Source: Clusia tigrina (Eukaryota > Arthropoda > Insecta > Diptera > Clusiidae). Taken from it: a stretch of DNA of 64,000 bases. The notes beneath the pieces are model-generated. The model saw only the letters and a program-made list of their open reading frames with translations, searched no databases and had not been told where the DNA came from. Within the stretch, counting starts at the first letter, position 1. Each line of letters begins with the position of its first letter. Positions 36,686-50,177 of the stretch are shown in pieces. Where the stretch lies: NCBI GenBank assembly GCA_920105625.2, contig OV050033.1:94862280-94926279 (forward strand), given 5' to 3'. Both the position numbers and the translations under genes were made by a program.

Positions 36686-39585
36686 TTCAAATGGCCCTAA
36701 CTTCTATACGGTACGTCCTACAGCTATCAAAGTTTGCAACATATAAATGCTTGTAACTTTTTACTGGAGCGTCATAAAACCTTGAAATTTTGTAACAATA
36801 AAGATCTCGAGCCTCTTGTCAATTTAAGCTATCGCTCAAAGCTATGCTAACGTTGAGTCCCAAATCAAGCACTGATAAAACTTCAAATGGCCCTAACTTC
36901 TATACGGTACGTCCTACACCTATCAAACTTTGCAACATACAAATGCTTGCAACTATTTACTGGAGCGTCATAAAACCTTGAAATTTTGTAACAATAAAGT
37001 ACTCGAGCCTCTTGTCAATTTAAGCTATCGCTCAAAGCTGTGCTACCCTTGAGTCCCAAATCAAACACTGATAAAAATTCAAATGGCCCTAACTTCTGTA
37101 CGGTACGTCCTACACCTATCAAAGTTTGCAACATATAAATGCTTGTAATTTTTTACTGGAGCGTCATAAAACCTTGAAATTTTGTAACAATAAAGTACTC
37201 GACCCTCTTGTCAATTTAAGCTATCGCTCAAAGTTGTACTACCCTTGAGTCCCAAATAAAACACTGATAAAACTTCAAAAGGCCGTAACTTCTATACGGT
37301 ACGTCCTACACCTATCAAAGTTTGCAACATACAAATGCTTGTAACTTTTTACTGGAGTGTCATAAAACCTTGAAATTTTGTAACAATAAAGTACTCGAGC
37401 CTGTTGTCAATTTAAGCTATCGCTCAAAGCTATGCTACCCTTGAGTCCCAAATCAAACACTGATAAAAATTCAAATGGCCCTAACTTCTGTACGGTACGT
37501 CCTACACCTATCAAAGTTTGCAACATACAAATGCTTTTAACTTTTTACTGGAGCGTCATAAAACCTTGAAAGTTTGTAACAATAAAGTAGTCGAGCCTCT
37601 TGTCAATTTAAGCTATCGCTCAAAGCTGTGCTACCATTGAGTCCAAATCAAACACTGATGAAGCTTCAAATGGCCCTAACTTCTATACGGTACGTCCTAC
37701 ACCTATCAAAGTTTGCAACATACAAATGCTTGTAACTTTTTACTGGAGCGTCATAAAACCTTGAAATTTTGTAACAATAAAGTAGTCGAGCCTCTTGTCA
37801 ATTTAAGCTATCGCTCAAAGCTGTGCTACCATTGAGTCCAAATCAAACACTGATAAAGCTTCAAATGGCCCTAACTTCTACAAAGTACGTCCTACACCTA
37901 TCAAAGTTTGCAACATACAAATGCTTGTAACTTTTTACTGGAGCGTCATAAAACCTTGAAATTTTGTAACAATAAAGAATTCGAGCCTCTTGTCAATTTA
38001 AGCTATCGCTCAAAGCTATGCTACCCTTGAGTCCCAAATAAAACACTGATAAAGCTTCAAATGGCCCTAACTTCTATACGGTACGTTCTACACCTATCAA
38101 AGTTTGCAAAATACAAATGCTTGTAACTTTTTACTGGAGCGCCATAAAACCTTGAAATTTTGTAACAATAAAGTACTCGAGCCTCTTGTCAATTTAAGCT
38201 ATCGCTCAAAGCTATGCTACCCTTGAGTCCCAAATCAAACACAGATAAAGCTTCAAATGGCCCTAACTTCTATACGGTACGTCCTACAGCTATCAAAGTT
38301 TGCAACATACAAATGATTGTAACTTTTTACTGGAGCGTCATAAAACCTTGAAATTTTGTAACCATAAAGTACTCGAGCCTCTTGTTAATTTAAGCTATCG
38401 CTCAAAGCTTGCAATATACAAATGCTTGTAACTTTTTACTGGAGCGTCATAAAACCTTGAAATTTTGTAACAATAAAGTACTCGAGCCTCTTGTCAATTT
38501 AAGCTATCGCTCAAAGCTATGCTACCCTTGAGTCCCAAATCAAACACTGATAAAACTTCAAAGGGCCCTAACTTCTGTACGGTACGTCCTACACCTATCA
38601 AAGTTTGCAACATACAAATGCTTGTAACTTTTTACTGGAGCGTGATAAAACCTTGAAATTTTGTAACAATAAAGTAGTCGAGCCTCTTGTCAATTTAAGC
38701 TATCGCTCAAAGCTGTGCTACCATTGAGTCCAAATCAAACACTAATAAAGCTTCAAATGGCCCTAACTTCTATACGGTACGTCCTACACCTATCAAAGTT
38801 TGCAACATACAAATGCTTGTAACTTTTTACTGGAGCGTCATAGAACCTTGAAATTTTTTAACAATAAAGAACTCGAGCCTCTTGTCAATTTAAGCTATCG
38901 CTCAAAGCTATGCTACCCTTGAGTCCCAAATAAAATACTTATAAAGCTTCAAATGGCCCTAACTTCTATACGGTACGTCCTACACCTATCAAAGTTTGCA
39001 ACATACAAATGCTTGTAACTTTTTACTGGAGCGTCATAAAACCTTGAAATTTTGTAACAATAAAGTACTCGAGCCTCTTGTCAATTTAAGCTATCGCTCA
39101 AAGCTGTGCTACCCTTGAGTCCCAAATCAAACACTGATAAAATTTCAAATGGCCCTAACTTCTATACGGTGCGTCCTACACCTATCAAAGTTTGCAACAT
39201 ACAAATGCTTGTAACTTTTTACTGGAGCGTCATAAAACCTTGAAATTTTGTAACAATAAAGTACTCGAGCCTCTTGTCAGTTTAAGCTATCGCTCAAAGC
39301 TATGCTACCCTTGAGTCCCAAATCAAACACTAATAAAAATTTAAATGGCCCTGACTTCTATACGGTGCGTCCTACTCCTATCAAAGTTTGCATCATACAA
39401 ATGCTTGTAACTTTTTACTGGAGCGTCATAAAACCTTCAAATTTTGTAGCAATAAAGTACTCGAGCCTCTTGTCAATTTAAGATATCGCTCAAAGCTATG
39501 CTACCCTTGAGTCCCAAATCAAACACTGATAAAGCTTCAAATGGCCCTAACTTCTATACGGTACGTCCTACAGCTATCAAAGTTT
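36686..39585 (+). repeat. Mosaic satellite monomers with one 109-bp unit
   Basis: About fifteen units assembled from orders seen at 29 kb (offset 7680), at 30.7-33.3 kb ('cttctacaaagtacg' near 37873) and at 33.7-34.3 kb ('ggtgcgtcc', 'gcatcatac' at 39390). The 109-bp unit lies at 38302-38410. No other features. Confidence 0.75.
38302..38410 (+). repeat. 109-bp short monomer 9
   Basis: Same junction with 'aaatgattg'. The next unit begins 'gcaatatac'. Confidence 0.88.
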
Positions 39586-41347
39586 GGAACATATAAATGC
39601 TTGTAACTTTTTACTGGAGCGTCATAGAACCTTGAAATTTTGTAACAATAAAGAACTCGAGCCTCTTGTCAATTTAAGCTATCGCTCAAAGCTATGCTAC
39701 CCTTGAGTCCCAAATCAAGCACTGATAAAACTTTAAATGGCCCTAACTTCTATACGGTACGTCCTACACCTATCAAAGTTTGCAACATACAAATGCTTGC
39801 AACTTTTTACTGGAGCGTCATAAAACCTTGAAATTTTGTAACAATAAAGTACTCGAGCCTCTTGTCAATTTAAGCTATCGCTCAAAGCTGTGCTACCCTT
39901 GAGTCCCAAATCAAACACTGATAAAAATTCAAATGGCCCTAACTTCCATACGGTACGTCCTAAACCTATCAAAGTTTGCAACATATAAATGCTTGTAATT
40001 TTTACTGGAGCGTCATAAAACCTTGAAATTTTGTAACAATAAAGTACTCGAGCCTCTTGTCGATTTAAGCTATCGCTCAAAGCTGTGCTACCCTTGAGTC
40101 CCAAATCAAACACTGATAAAACTTCAAAGGGCCCTAACTTCTGTACGGTACGTCCTACACCTATCAAAGTTTGCAACATACAAATGCTTGTAACTTTTTA
40201 CTGGAGCGTCATAAAACCTTGAAATTTTGTAACAATAAAGTACTCGAGCCTCTTGTCAATTTAAGCTATCGCTCAAAGCTATGCTACCCTTGAGTCCCAA
40301 ATAAAACACTGATAAAACTTCAAAGGGCCCTAACTTCTGTACGGTACGTCCTACACCTATCAAAGTTTGCAACATACAAATGCTTGTAACTTTTTACTGG
40401 AGCGTGATAAAACCTTGAAATTTTGTAACAATAAAGTAGTCGAGCCTCTTGTCAATTTAAGCTATCGCTCAAAGCTGTGCTACCATTGAGTCCAAATCAA
40501 ACACTAATAAAGCTTCAAATGGCCCTAACTTCTATACGGTACGTCCTACACCTATCAAAGTTTGCAACATACAAATGCTTGTAACTTTTTACTGGAGCGT
40601 CATAGAACCTTGAAATTTTTTAACAATAAAGAACTCGAGCCTCTTGTCAATTTAAGCTATCGCTCAAAGCTATGCTACCCTTGAGACCCAAATAAAATAC
40701 TTATAAAGCTTCAAATGGCCCTAACTTCTATACGGTACGTCCTACACCTATCAAAGTTTGCAACATACAAATGCTTGTAACTTTTTACTGGAGCGTCATA
40801 AAACCTTGAAATTTTGTAACAATAAAGTACTCGAGCCTCTTGTCAATTTAAGCTATCGCTCAAAGCTGTGCTACCCTTGAGTCCCAAATCAAACACTGAT
40901 AAAATTTCAAATGGCCCTAACTTCTATACGGTGCGTCCTACACCTATCAAAGTTTGCAACATACAAATGCTTGTAACTTTTTACTGGAGCGTCATAAAAC
41001 CTTGAAATTTTGTAACAATAAAGTACTCGAGCCTCTTGTCAGTTTAAGCTATCGCTCAAAGCTATGCTACCCTTGAGTCCCAAATCAAACACTGATAAAA
41101 ATTTAAATGGCCCTGACTTCTATACGGTGCGTCCTACTCCTATCAAAGTTTGCATCATACAAATGCTTGTAACTTTTTACTGGAGCGTCATAAAACCTTC
41201 AAATTTTGTAGCAATAAAGTACTCGAGCCTCTTGTCAATTTAAGATATCGCTCAAAGCTATGCTACCCTTGAGTCCCAAATCAAACACTGATAAAGCTTC
41301 AAATGGCCCTAACTTCTATACGGTACGTCCTACAGCTATCAAAGTTT
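39586..41347 (+). repeat. Nine-monomer HOR unit (1762 bp)
   Basis: Runs from the marker 'gtttggaacat' at 39586 to its next copy at 41348. It includes a 195-bp unit ('gtaatttttactgg', one t missing), 'ggtgcgtcc' and 'gcatcatac' (41152). The 195-bp unit keeps the minus-strand frame, which explains the longest open frame of the window (39865-40179, 104 codons). That frame repeats itself and is not a gene. Confidence 0.8.
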
Positions 41348-42914
41348 GGAACATATAAATGCTTGTAACTTTTTACTGGAGCGTCATAGAACCTTGAAAT
41401 TTTGTAACAATAAAGAACTCGAGCCTCTTGTCAATTTAAGCTATCGCTCAAAGCTATGCTACCCTTGAGTCCCAAATCAAGCACTGATAAAACTTTAAAT
41501 GGCCCTAACTTCTATACGGTACGTCCTACACCTATCAAAGTTTGCAACATACAAATGCTTGCAACTTTTTACTGGAGCGTCATAAAACCTTGAAATTTTG
41601 TAACAATAAAGTACTCGAGCCTCTTGTCAATTTAAGCTATCGCTCAAAGCTGTGCTACCCTTGAGTCCCAAATCAAACACTGATAAAAATTCAAATGGCC
41701 CTAACTTCCATACGGTACGTCCTAAACCTATCAAAGTTTGCAACATATAAATGCTTGTAATTTTTACTGGAGCGTCATAAAACCTTGAAATTTTGTAACA
41801 ATAAAGTACTCGAGCCTCTTGTCGATTTAAGCTATCGCTCAAAGTTGTGCTACCCTTGAGTCCCAAATAAAACACTGATAAAGCTTCAAAAGGCCCTAAC
41901 TTCTATACGGTACGTCCTACACCTATCAAAGTTTGCAACATATAAATGCTTGTAACTTTTTACTGGAGCGTCTTAAAACCTTGAATTTTTGTAACAATAA
42001 AGTACTCGAGCATCTTGTCAATTTAAGCTATCGCTCAAAGCTATGCTACCCTTGAGTCCCAAATCAAACACTGATAAAGCTTCAAATGGCCCTAACTTCT
42101 ATACGGTACGTCCTACACCTATCAAAGTTTGCAACATATAAATGCTTGTAACTTTTTACTGGAGCGTCATAGAACCTTGAAATTTTTTAACAATAAAGAA
42201 CTCGAGCCTCTTGTCAATTTAAGCTATCGCTCAAAGCTATGCTACCCTTGAGTCCCAAATAAAACACTTATAAAGCTTCAAATGGCCCTAACTTCTATAC
42301 GGTACGTCCTACACCTATCAAAGTTTGCAACATACAAATGCTTGTAACTTTTTACTGGAGCGTCATAAAACCTTGAAATTTTGTAACAATAAAGTACTCG
42401 AGCCTCTTGTCAATTTAAGCTATCGCTCAAAGCTGTGCTACCCTTGAGTCCCAAATCAAACACTGATAAAATTTCAAATGGCCCTAACTTCTATACGGTG
42501 CGTCCTACACCTATCAAAGTTTGCAACATACAAATGCTTGTAACTTTTTACTGGAGCGTCATAAAACCTTGAAATTTTGTAACAATAAAGTACTCGAGCC
42601 TCTTGTCAGTTTAAGCTATCGCTCAAAGCTATGCTACCCTTGAGTCCCAAATCAAACACTGATAAAAATTTAAATGGCCCTGACTTCTATACGGTGCGTC
42701 CTACTCCTATCAAAGTTTGCATCATACAAATGCTTGTAACTTTTTACTGGAGCGTCATAAAACCTTCAAATTTTGTAGCAATAAAGTACTCGAGCCTCTT
42801 GTCAATTTAAGATATCGCTCAAAGCTATGCTACCCTTGAGTCCCAAATCAAACACTGATAAAGCTTCAAATGGCCCTAACTTCTATACGGTACGTCCTAC
42901 AGCTATCAAAGTTT
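41348..42914 (+). repeat. Eight-monomer HOR unit (1567 bp)
   Basis: Runs from 'gtttggaacat' at 41348 to its next copy at 42915 (8 x 196 minus 1). It has the same core as the preceding unit and includes 'gcatcatac' at 42719. The one-base shortfall is the 195-bp monomer. Confidence 0.8.
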
Positions 42915-44089
42915 GGAACATATAAATGCTTGTAACTTTTTACTGGAGCGTCATAGAACCTTGAAATTTTGTAACAATAAAGAACTCGAGCCTCTTGTCA
43001 ATTTAAGCTATCGCTCAAAGCTATGCTACCCTTGAGTCCCAAATCAAGCACTGATAAAACTTTAAATGGCCCTAACTTCTATACGGTACGTCCTACACCT
43101 ATCAAAGTTTGCAACATACAAATGCTTGCAACTTTTTACTGGAGCGTCATAAAACCTTGAAATTTTGTAACAATAAAGTACTCGAGCCTCTTGTCAATTT
43201 AAGCTATCGCTCAAAGCTGTGCTATCCTTGAGTCCCAAATCAAACACTGATAAAAATTCAAATGGCCCTAACTTCCATACGGTACGTCCTAAACCTATCA
43301 AAGTTTGCAACATATAAATGCTTGTAATTTTTACTGGAGCGTCATAAAACCTTGAAATTTTGTAACAATAAAGTACTCGAGCCTCTTGTCGATTTAAGCT
43401 ATCGCTCAAAGTTGTGCTACCCTTGAGTCCCAAATAAAACACTGATAAAGCTTCAAAAGGCCCTAACTTCTATACGGTACGTCCTACACCTATCAAAGTT
43501 TGCAACATATAAATGCTTGTAACTTTTTACTGGAGCGTCTTAAAACCTTGAATTTTTGTAACAATAAAGTACTCGAGCATCTTGTCAATTTAAGCTATCG
43601 CTCAAAGCTATGCTACCCTTGAGTCCCAAATCAAACACTGATAAAGCTTCAAATGGCCCTAACTTCTATACGGTACGTCCTACACCTATCAAAGTTTGCA
43701 ACATATAAATGCTTGTAACTTTTTACTGGAGCGTCATAAAACCTTGAAATTTTGTAACAATAAAGTACTCGTGCCTCTTGTCAATTTAAGCTATCGGTCA
43801 AAGCTATGCTAACCTTGGGTCCCAAATCAAACAATGATAAAGCTTCAAATGGCCCTAACTTCTATACGGTACGTCCAACACCTATCAAAGTTTGCAACAT
43901 ACAAATGCTTGTATTTTTTTACTGGAGCGTCATAAAACCTTCAAATTTTGTAGCAATAAAGTACTCGAGCCTCTTGTCAATTTAAGATATCGCTCAAAGC
44001 TATGCTACCCTTGAGTCCCAAATCAAACACTGATAAAGCTTCAAATGGCCCTAACTTCTATACGGTACGTCCTACAGCTATCAAAGTTT
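42915..44089 (+). repeat. Six-monomer HOR, copy 1 (1175 bp)
   Basis: Monomers start at 42915, 43111, 43307, 43502, 43698 and 43894. Their markers are: gtttggaacat; 'gcttgcaac'; 'cttccatacgg' with 'taatttttactgg' (195 bp); 'cgtcttaaaaccttg' with 'gagcatcttg'; 'actcgtgcc' with 'atcggtc'; and 'gtatttttttactgg' with 'cttcaaatttt' and 'agatatcgctc'. 5 x 196 + 195 = 1175. Confidence 0.88.
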
Positions 44090-45264
44090 GGAACATATAA
44101 ATGCTTGTAACTTTTTACTGGAGCGTCATAGAACCTTGAAATTTTGTAACAATAAAGAACTCGAGCCTCTTGTCAATTTAAGCTATCGCTCAAAGCTATG
44201 CTACCCTTGAGTCCCAATTCAAGCACTGATAAAACTTTAAATGGCCCTAACTTCTATACGGTACGTCCTACACCTATCAAAGTTTGCAACATACAAATGC
44301 TTGCAACTTTTTACTGGAGCGTCATAAAACCTTGAAATTTTGTAACAATAAAGTACTCGAGCCTCTTGTCAATTTAAGCTATCGCTCAAAGCTGTGCTAC
44401 CCTTGAGTCCCAAATCAAACACTGATAAAAATTCAAATGGCCCTAACTTCCATACGGTACGTCCTAAACCTATCAAAGTTTGCAACATATAAATGCTTGT
44501 AATTTTTACTGGAGCGTCATAAAACCTTGAAATTTTGTAACAATAAAGAACTCGAGCCTCTTGTCAATTTAAGCTATCGCTCAAAGCTATGCTACCCTTG
44601 AGTCCCAAATAAAACACTTATAAAGCTTCAAATGGCCCTAACTTCTATACGGTACGTCCTACACCTATCAAAGTTTGCAACATACAAATGCTTGTAACTT
44701 TTTACTGGAGCGTCATAAAACCTTGAAATTTTGTAACAATAAAGTACTCGAGCCTCTTGTCAATTTAAGCTATCGCTCAAAGCTGTGCTACCCTTGAGTC
44801 CCAAATCAAACACTGATAAAATTTCAAATGGCCCTAACTTCTATACGGTGCGTCCTACACCTATCAAAGTTTGCAACATACAAATGCTTGTAACTTTTTA
44901 CTGGAGCGTCATAAAACCTTGAAATTTTGTAACAATAAAGTACTCGAGCCTCTTGTCAGTTTAAGCTATCGCTCAAAGCTATGCTACCCTTGAGTCCCAA
45001 ATCAAACACTGATAAAAATTTAAATGGCCCTGACTTCTATACGGTGCGTCCTACTCCTATCAAAGTTTGCATCATACAAATGCTTGTAACTTTTTACTGG
45101 AGCGTCATAAAACCTTCAAATTTTGTAGCAATAAAGTACTCGAGCCTCTTGTCAATTTAAGATATCGCTCAAAGCTATGCTACCCTTGAGTCCCAAATCA
45201 AACACTGATAAAGCTTCAAATGGCCCTAACTTCTATACGGTACGTCCTACAGCTATCAAAGTTT
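44090..45264 (+). repeat. Six-monomer HOR, hybrid copy
   Basis: Same 1175-bp spacing, but only the first three monomer types match. The switch occurs in the third monomer, and the last three are types from the eight-monomer unit ('ggtgcgtcc', 'gcatcatac' at 45069). A breakpoint inside the 195-bp unit near 44550 ('aataaagaactcgag') fits unequal exchange between HOR units. Confidence 0.8.
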
Positions 45265-46439
45265 GGAACATATAAATGCTTGTAACTTTTTACTGGAGCG
45301 TCATAGAACCTTGAAATTTTGTAACAATAAAGAACTCGAGCCTCTTGTCAATTTAAGCTATCGCTCAAAGCTATGCTACCCTTGAGTCCCAAATCAAGCA
45401 CTGATAAAACTTTAAATGGCCCTAACTTCTATACGGTACGTCCTACACCTATCAAAGTTTGCAACATACAAATGCTTGCAACTTTTTACTGGAGCGTCAT
45501 AAAACCTTGAAATTTTGTAACAATAAAGTACTCGAGCCTCTTGTCAATTTAAGCTATCGCTCAAAGCTGTGCTATCCTTGAGTCCCAAATCAAACACTGA
45601 TAAAAATTCAAATGGCCCTAACTTCCATACGGTACGTCCTAAACCTATCAAAGTTTGCAACATATAAATGCTTGTAATTTTTACTGGAGCGTCATAAAAC
45701 CTTGAAATTTTGTAACAATAAAGTACTCGAGCCTCTTGTCGATTTAAGCTATCGCTCAAAGTTGTGCTACCCTTGAGTCCCAAATAAAACACTGATAAAG
45801 CTTCAAAAGGCCCTAACTTCTATACGGTACGTCCTACACCTATCAAAGTTTGCAACATATAAATGCTTGTAACTTTTTACTGGAGCGTCTTAAAACCTTG
45901 AATTTTTGTAACAATAAAGTACTCGAGCATCTTGTCAATTTAAGCTATCGCTCAAAGCTATGCTACCCTTGAGTCCCAAATCAAACACTGATAAAGCTTC
46001 AAATGGCCCTAACTTCTATACGGTACGTCCTACACCTATCAAAGTTTGCAACATATAAATGCTTGTAACTTTTTACTGGAGCGTCATAAAACCTTGAAAT
46101 TTTGTAACAATAAAGTACTCGTGCCTCTTGTCAATTTAAGCTATCGGTCAAAGCTATGCTAAGCTTCGGTCCCAAATCAAACAATGATAAAGCTTCAAAT
46201 GGCCCTAACTTCTATACGGTACGTCCAACACCTATCAAAGTTTGCAACATACAAATGCTTGTATTTTTTTACTGGAGCGTCATAAAACCTTCAAATTTTG
46301 TAGCAATAAAGTACTCGAGCCTCTTGTCAATTTAAGATATCGCTCAAAGCTATGCTACCCTTGAGTCCCAAATCAAACACTGATAAAGCTTCAAATGGCC
46401 CTAACTTCTATACGGTACGTCCTACAGCTATCAAAGTTT
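45265..46439 (+). repeat. Six-monomer HOR, copy 2
   Basis: All six marker types are present in order. A private change is 'aagcttcggtccc' near 46161, where other copies read 'aaccttgggtccc'. Confidence 0.88.
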
Positions 46440-47614
46440 GGAACATATAAATGCTTGTAACTTTTTACTGGAGCGTCATAGAACCTTGAAATTTTGTAAC
46501 AATAAAGAACTCGAGCCTCTTGTCAATTTAAGCTATCGCTCAAAGCTATGCTACCCTTGAGTCCCAATTCAAGCACTGATAAAACTTTAAATGGCCCTAA
46601 CTTCTATACGGTACGTCCTACACCTATCAAAGTTTGCAACATAAAAATGCTTGCAACTTTTTACTGGAGCGTCATAAAACCTTGAAATTTTGTAACAATA
46701 AAGTACTCGAGCCTCTTGTCAATTTAAGCTATCGCTCAAAGCTGTGCTATCCTTGAGTCCCAAATCAAACACTGATAAAAATTCAAATGGCCCTAACTTC
46801 CATACGGTACGTCCTAAACCTATCAAAGTTTGCAACATATAAATGCTTGTAATTTTTACTGGAGCGTCATAAAACCTTGAAATTTTGTAACAATAAAGTA
46901 CTCGAGCCTCTTGTCGATTTAAGCTATCGCTCAAAGTTGTGCTACCCTTGAGTCCCAAATAAAACACTGATAAAGCTTCAAAAGGCCCTAACTTCTATAC
47001 GGTACGTCCTACACCTATCAAAGTTTGCAACATATAAATGCTTGTAACTTTTTACTGGAGCGTCTTAAAACCTTGAATTTTTGTAACAATAAAGTACTCG
47101 AGCATCTTGTCAATTTAAGCTATCGCTCAAAGCTATGCTACCCTTGAGTCCCAAATCAAACACTGATAAAGCTTCAAATGGCCCTAACTTCTATACGGTA
47201 CGTCCTACACCTATCAAAGTTTGCAACATATAAATGCTTGTAACTTTTTACTGGAGCGTCATAAAACCTTGAAATTTTGTAACAATAAAGTACTCGTGCC
47301 TCTTGTCAATTTAAGCTATCGGTCAAAGCTATGCTAACCTTGGGTCCCAAATCAAACAATGATAAAGCTTCAAATGGCCCTAACTTCTATACGGTACGTC
47401 CAACACCTATCAAAGTTTGCAACATACAAATGCTTGTATTTTTTTACTGGAGCGTCATAAAACCTTCAAATTTTGTAGCAATAAAGTACTCGAGCCTCTT
47501 GTCAATTTAAGATATCGCTCAAAGCTATGCTACCCTTGAGTCCCAAATCAAACACTGATAAAGCTTCAAAGGGCCCTAACTTCTATACGGTACGTCCTAC
47601 AGCTATCAAAGTTT
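46440..47614 (+). repeat. Six-monomer HOR, copy 3
   Basis: All six marker types in order, spaced exactly 1175 bp from copy 2. A private change is 'gcaacataaaaatgc' near 46637. Confidence 0.88.
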
Positions 47615-48140
47615 GGAACATATAAATGCTTGTAACTTTTTACTGGAGCGTCATAGAACCTTGAAATTTTGTAACAATAAAGAACTCGAGCCTCTTGTCA
47701 ATTTAAGCTATCGCTCAAAGCTATGCTACCCTTGAGTCCCAATTCAAGCACTGATAAAACTTTAAATGGCCCTAACTTCTATACGGTACGTCCTACACCT
47801 ATCAAAGTTTGCAACATACAAATGCTTGCAACTTTTTACTGGAGCGTCATAAAACCTTGAAATTTTGTAACAATAAAGTACTCGAGCCTCTTGTCAATTT
47901 AAGCTATCGCTCAAAGCTGTGCTACCCTTGAGTCCCAAATCAAACACTGATAAAAATTCAAATGGCCCTAACTTCCATACGGTACGTCCTACACCTATCA
48001 AAGTTTGCAACATATAAATGCTTGTAATTTTTACTGGAGCGTCATAAAACCTTGACATTTTGTAACAATAAAGTACTCGAGCCTCTTGTCGATTTAAGCT
48101 ATCGCTCAAAGTTGTGCTACCCTTTAGTCCCAAATAAAAC
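47615..48140 (+). repeat. Six-monomer HOR, partial last copy
   Basis: The first two monomers and most of the third match the HOR. The third then continues into unrelated monomer types after about 48140, marking the right edge of the 1175-bp periodicity. Confidence 0.8.
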
Positions 48141-48397
48141 ACTGATAAAGCTTCAAAAGGCCATAACTTCTATACGGTACGTCCTACACCTATCAAAGTT
48201 TGCAACATACAAATGCTTGTAACTTTTTACTGGAGCGTCATAAAACCTTGAAATTTTGTAACAATAAAGTACTCGAGCCTCTTGTCAATTTAAGCTATCG
48301 CTCAAAGCTATGCTACCCTTGAGTCCCAAATCAAACACTGATAAAAATTCAAATGGCCCTAACTTCTGTACGGTACGTCCTACACCTATCAAAGTTT

Positions 48398-48504
48398 GCA
48401 ACATACAAATACTTGTAACTTTTTACTGGAGCGTCATAAAACCTTGAAATTTTGTAACCATAGTACTCGAGCCTCTTGTTAATTTAAGCTATCGCTCAAA
48501 GCTT
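48398..48504 (+). repeat. 107-bp short monomer 10
   Basis: Same junction, with a further 2-base loss ('aaccatagtactcg'). Confidence 0.88.
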
Positions 48505-50070
48505 GCAACATACAAATGCTTGTAACTTTTTACTGGTGCGTCATAAAACCTTGAAATTTTGTAACAATAAAGTACTCGAGCCTCTTCTCAATTTAAGCTA
48601 TCGCTCAAAGCTATGCTACCCTTGAGTCCCAAATCAAACTCTGATAAAGCTTCAAATGGCCCTAACTTCTATACGGTACGTCCTACACCTATCAAAGTTT
48701 GCAACATACAAATGCTTGTAACTTTTTACTGGAGCGTCGTAAAACCTTGAAATTTTGTAACAATAAAGTACTCGAGCCTCTTGTCAATTTAAGGTATCAC
48801 TCAAAGCTATGCTACCCTTGAGTCCCAAATCAAACACTGATAAAAACTCAAATGGCCCTAACTTATATACGGTACGTCCTACACCTATCAAAGTTTGCAA
48901 CATACAAATGCTTGTAACTTTTTACTGGAGCGTCATAAAACCTTGAAATTTTGTAACAATAAAGCACTCGAGCCTCTTGTCAATTTAAGGTATCGCTCAA
49001 AGCTATGCTACCCTTGAGTCCCAAATCAAACACTGATAAAGCTTCAAATGGCCCTAACTTCTATATGGTACGTCCTACACCTATCAAAGTTTGCAACATA
49101 CAAATGCTTGTAACTTTTTACTGGAGCGTGATAAAACCTTGAAATTTTGTAACAATAAAGCACTCGAGCCTCTTGTCAATTTAAGCTATCGCTCAAAGCT
49201 ATGCTACCCTTGAGTCCCAAATCAAACACTGATAAAAATTCAAATGGCCCTAACTTCCATACGGTACGTCCTACACCTATCAAAGTTTGCAACATATAAA
49301 TGCTTGTAATTTTTACTGGAGCGTCATAAAACCTTCAAATTTTGTAGCAATAAAGTACTCGAGCCTCTTGTCAATTTAAGATATCGCTCAAAGCTATGCT
49401 ACCCTTGAGTCCCAAATCAAACACTGATAAAGCTTCAAATGGCCCTAACTTCTATACGGTACGTCCTACAGCTATCAAAGTTTGGAACATATAAATGCTT
49501 GTAACTCTTTACTGGAGCGTCATAGAACCTTGAAATTTTGTAACAATAAAGAACTCGAGCCTCTTGTCAATTTAAGCTATCGCTCAAAGCTATGCTACCC
49601 TTGAGTCCCAAATCAAGCACTGATAAAACTTTAAATGGCCCTAACTTCTATACGGTACGTCCTACACCTATCAAAGTTTGCAACATACAAATGCTTGCAA
49701 CTTTTTACTGGAGCGTCATAAAACCTTGAGATTTTGTAACAATAAAGTACTCGAGCCTCTTGTCAATTTAAGCTATCGCTCAAAGCTGTGCTACCCTTGA
49801 GTCCCAAATCAAACACTGATAAAAATTCAAATGGCCCTAACTTCCATACGGTACGTCCTACACCTATCAAAGTTTGCAACATATAAATGCTTGTAATTTT
49901 TACTGGAGCGTCATAAAACCTTGAAATTTTGTAACAATAAAGTACTCGAGTCTCTTGTCAATTTAAGCTATCGCTCAAAGCTATGCTACCCTTGAGTCCC
50001 AAATCAAACACTGATAAAAATTCAAATGGCCCTAACTTCTGTACGGTACGTCCTACACCTATCAAAGTTT

Positions 50071-50177
50071 GCAACATACAAATGCTTGTAACTTTTTACT
50101 GGAGCGTCATAAAACCTTGAAATTTTGTAACCATAGTACTCGAGCCTCTTGTTAATTTAAGCTATCGCTCAAAGCTT
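50071..50177 (+). repeat. 107-bp short monomer 11
   Basis: Same as short monomer 10, 1673 bp downstream, including the 2-base loss. Confidence 0.88.

Noticed and set aside
39865..40179. Longest open frame (104 codons, minus strand) as a protein gene
   Set aside because: It is a translation of satellite monomers, contains the same peptide twice because of a 195-bp unit, and has close relatives wherever the same monomer variant occurs. No promoter, splice structure or domain is visible.
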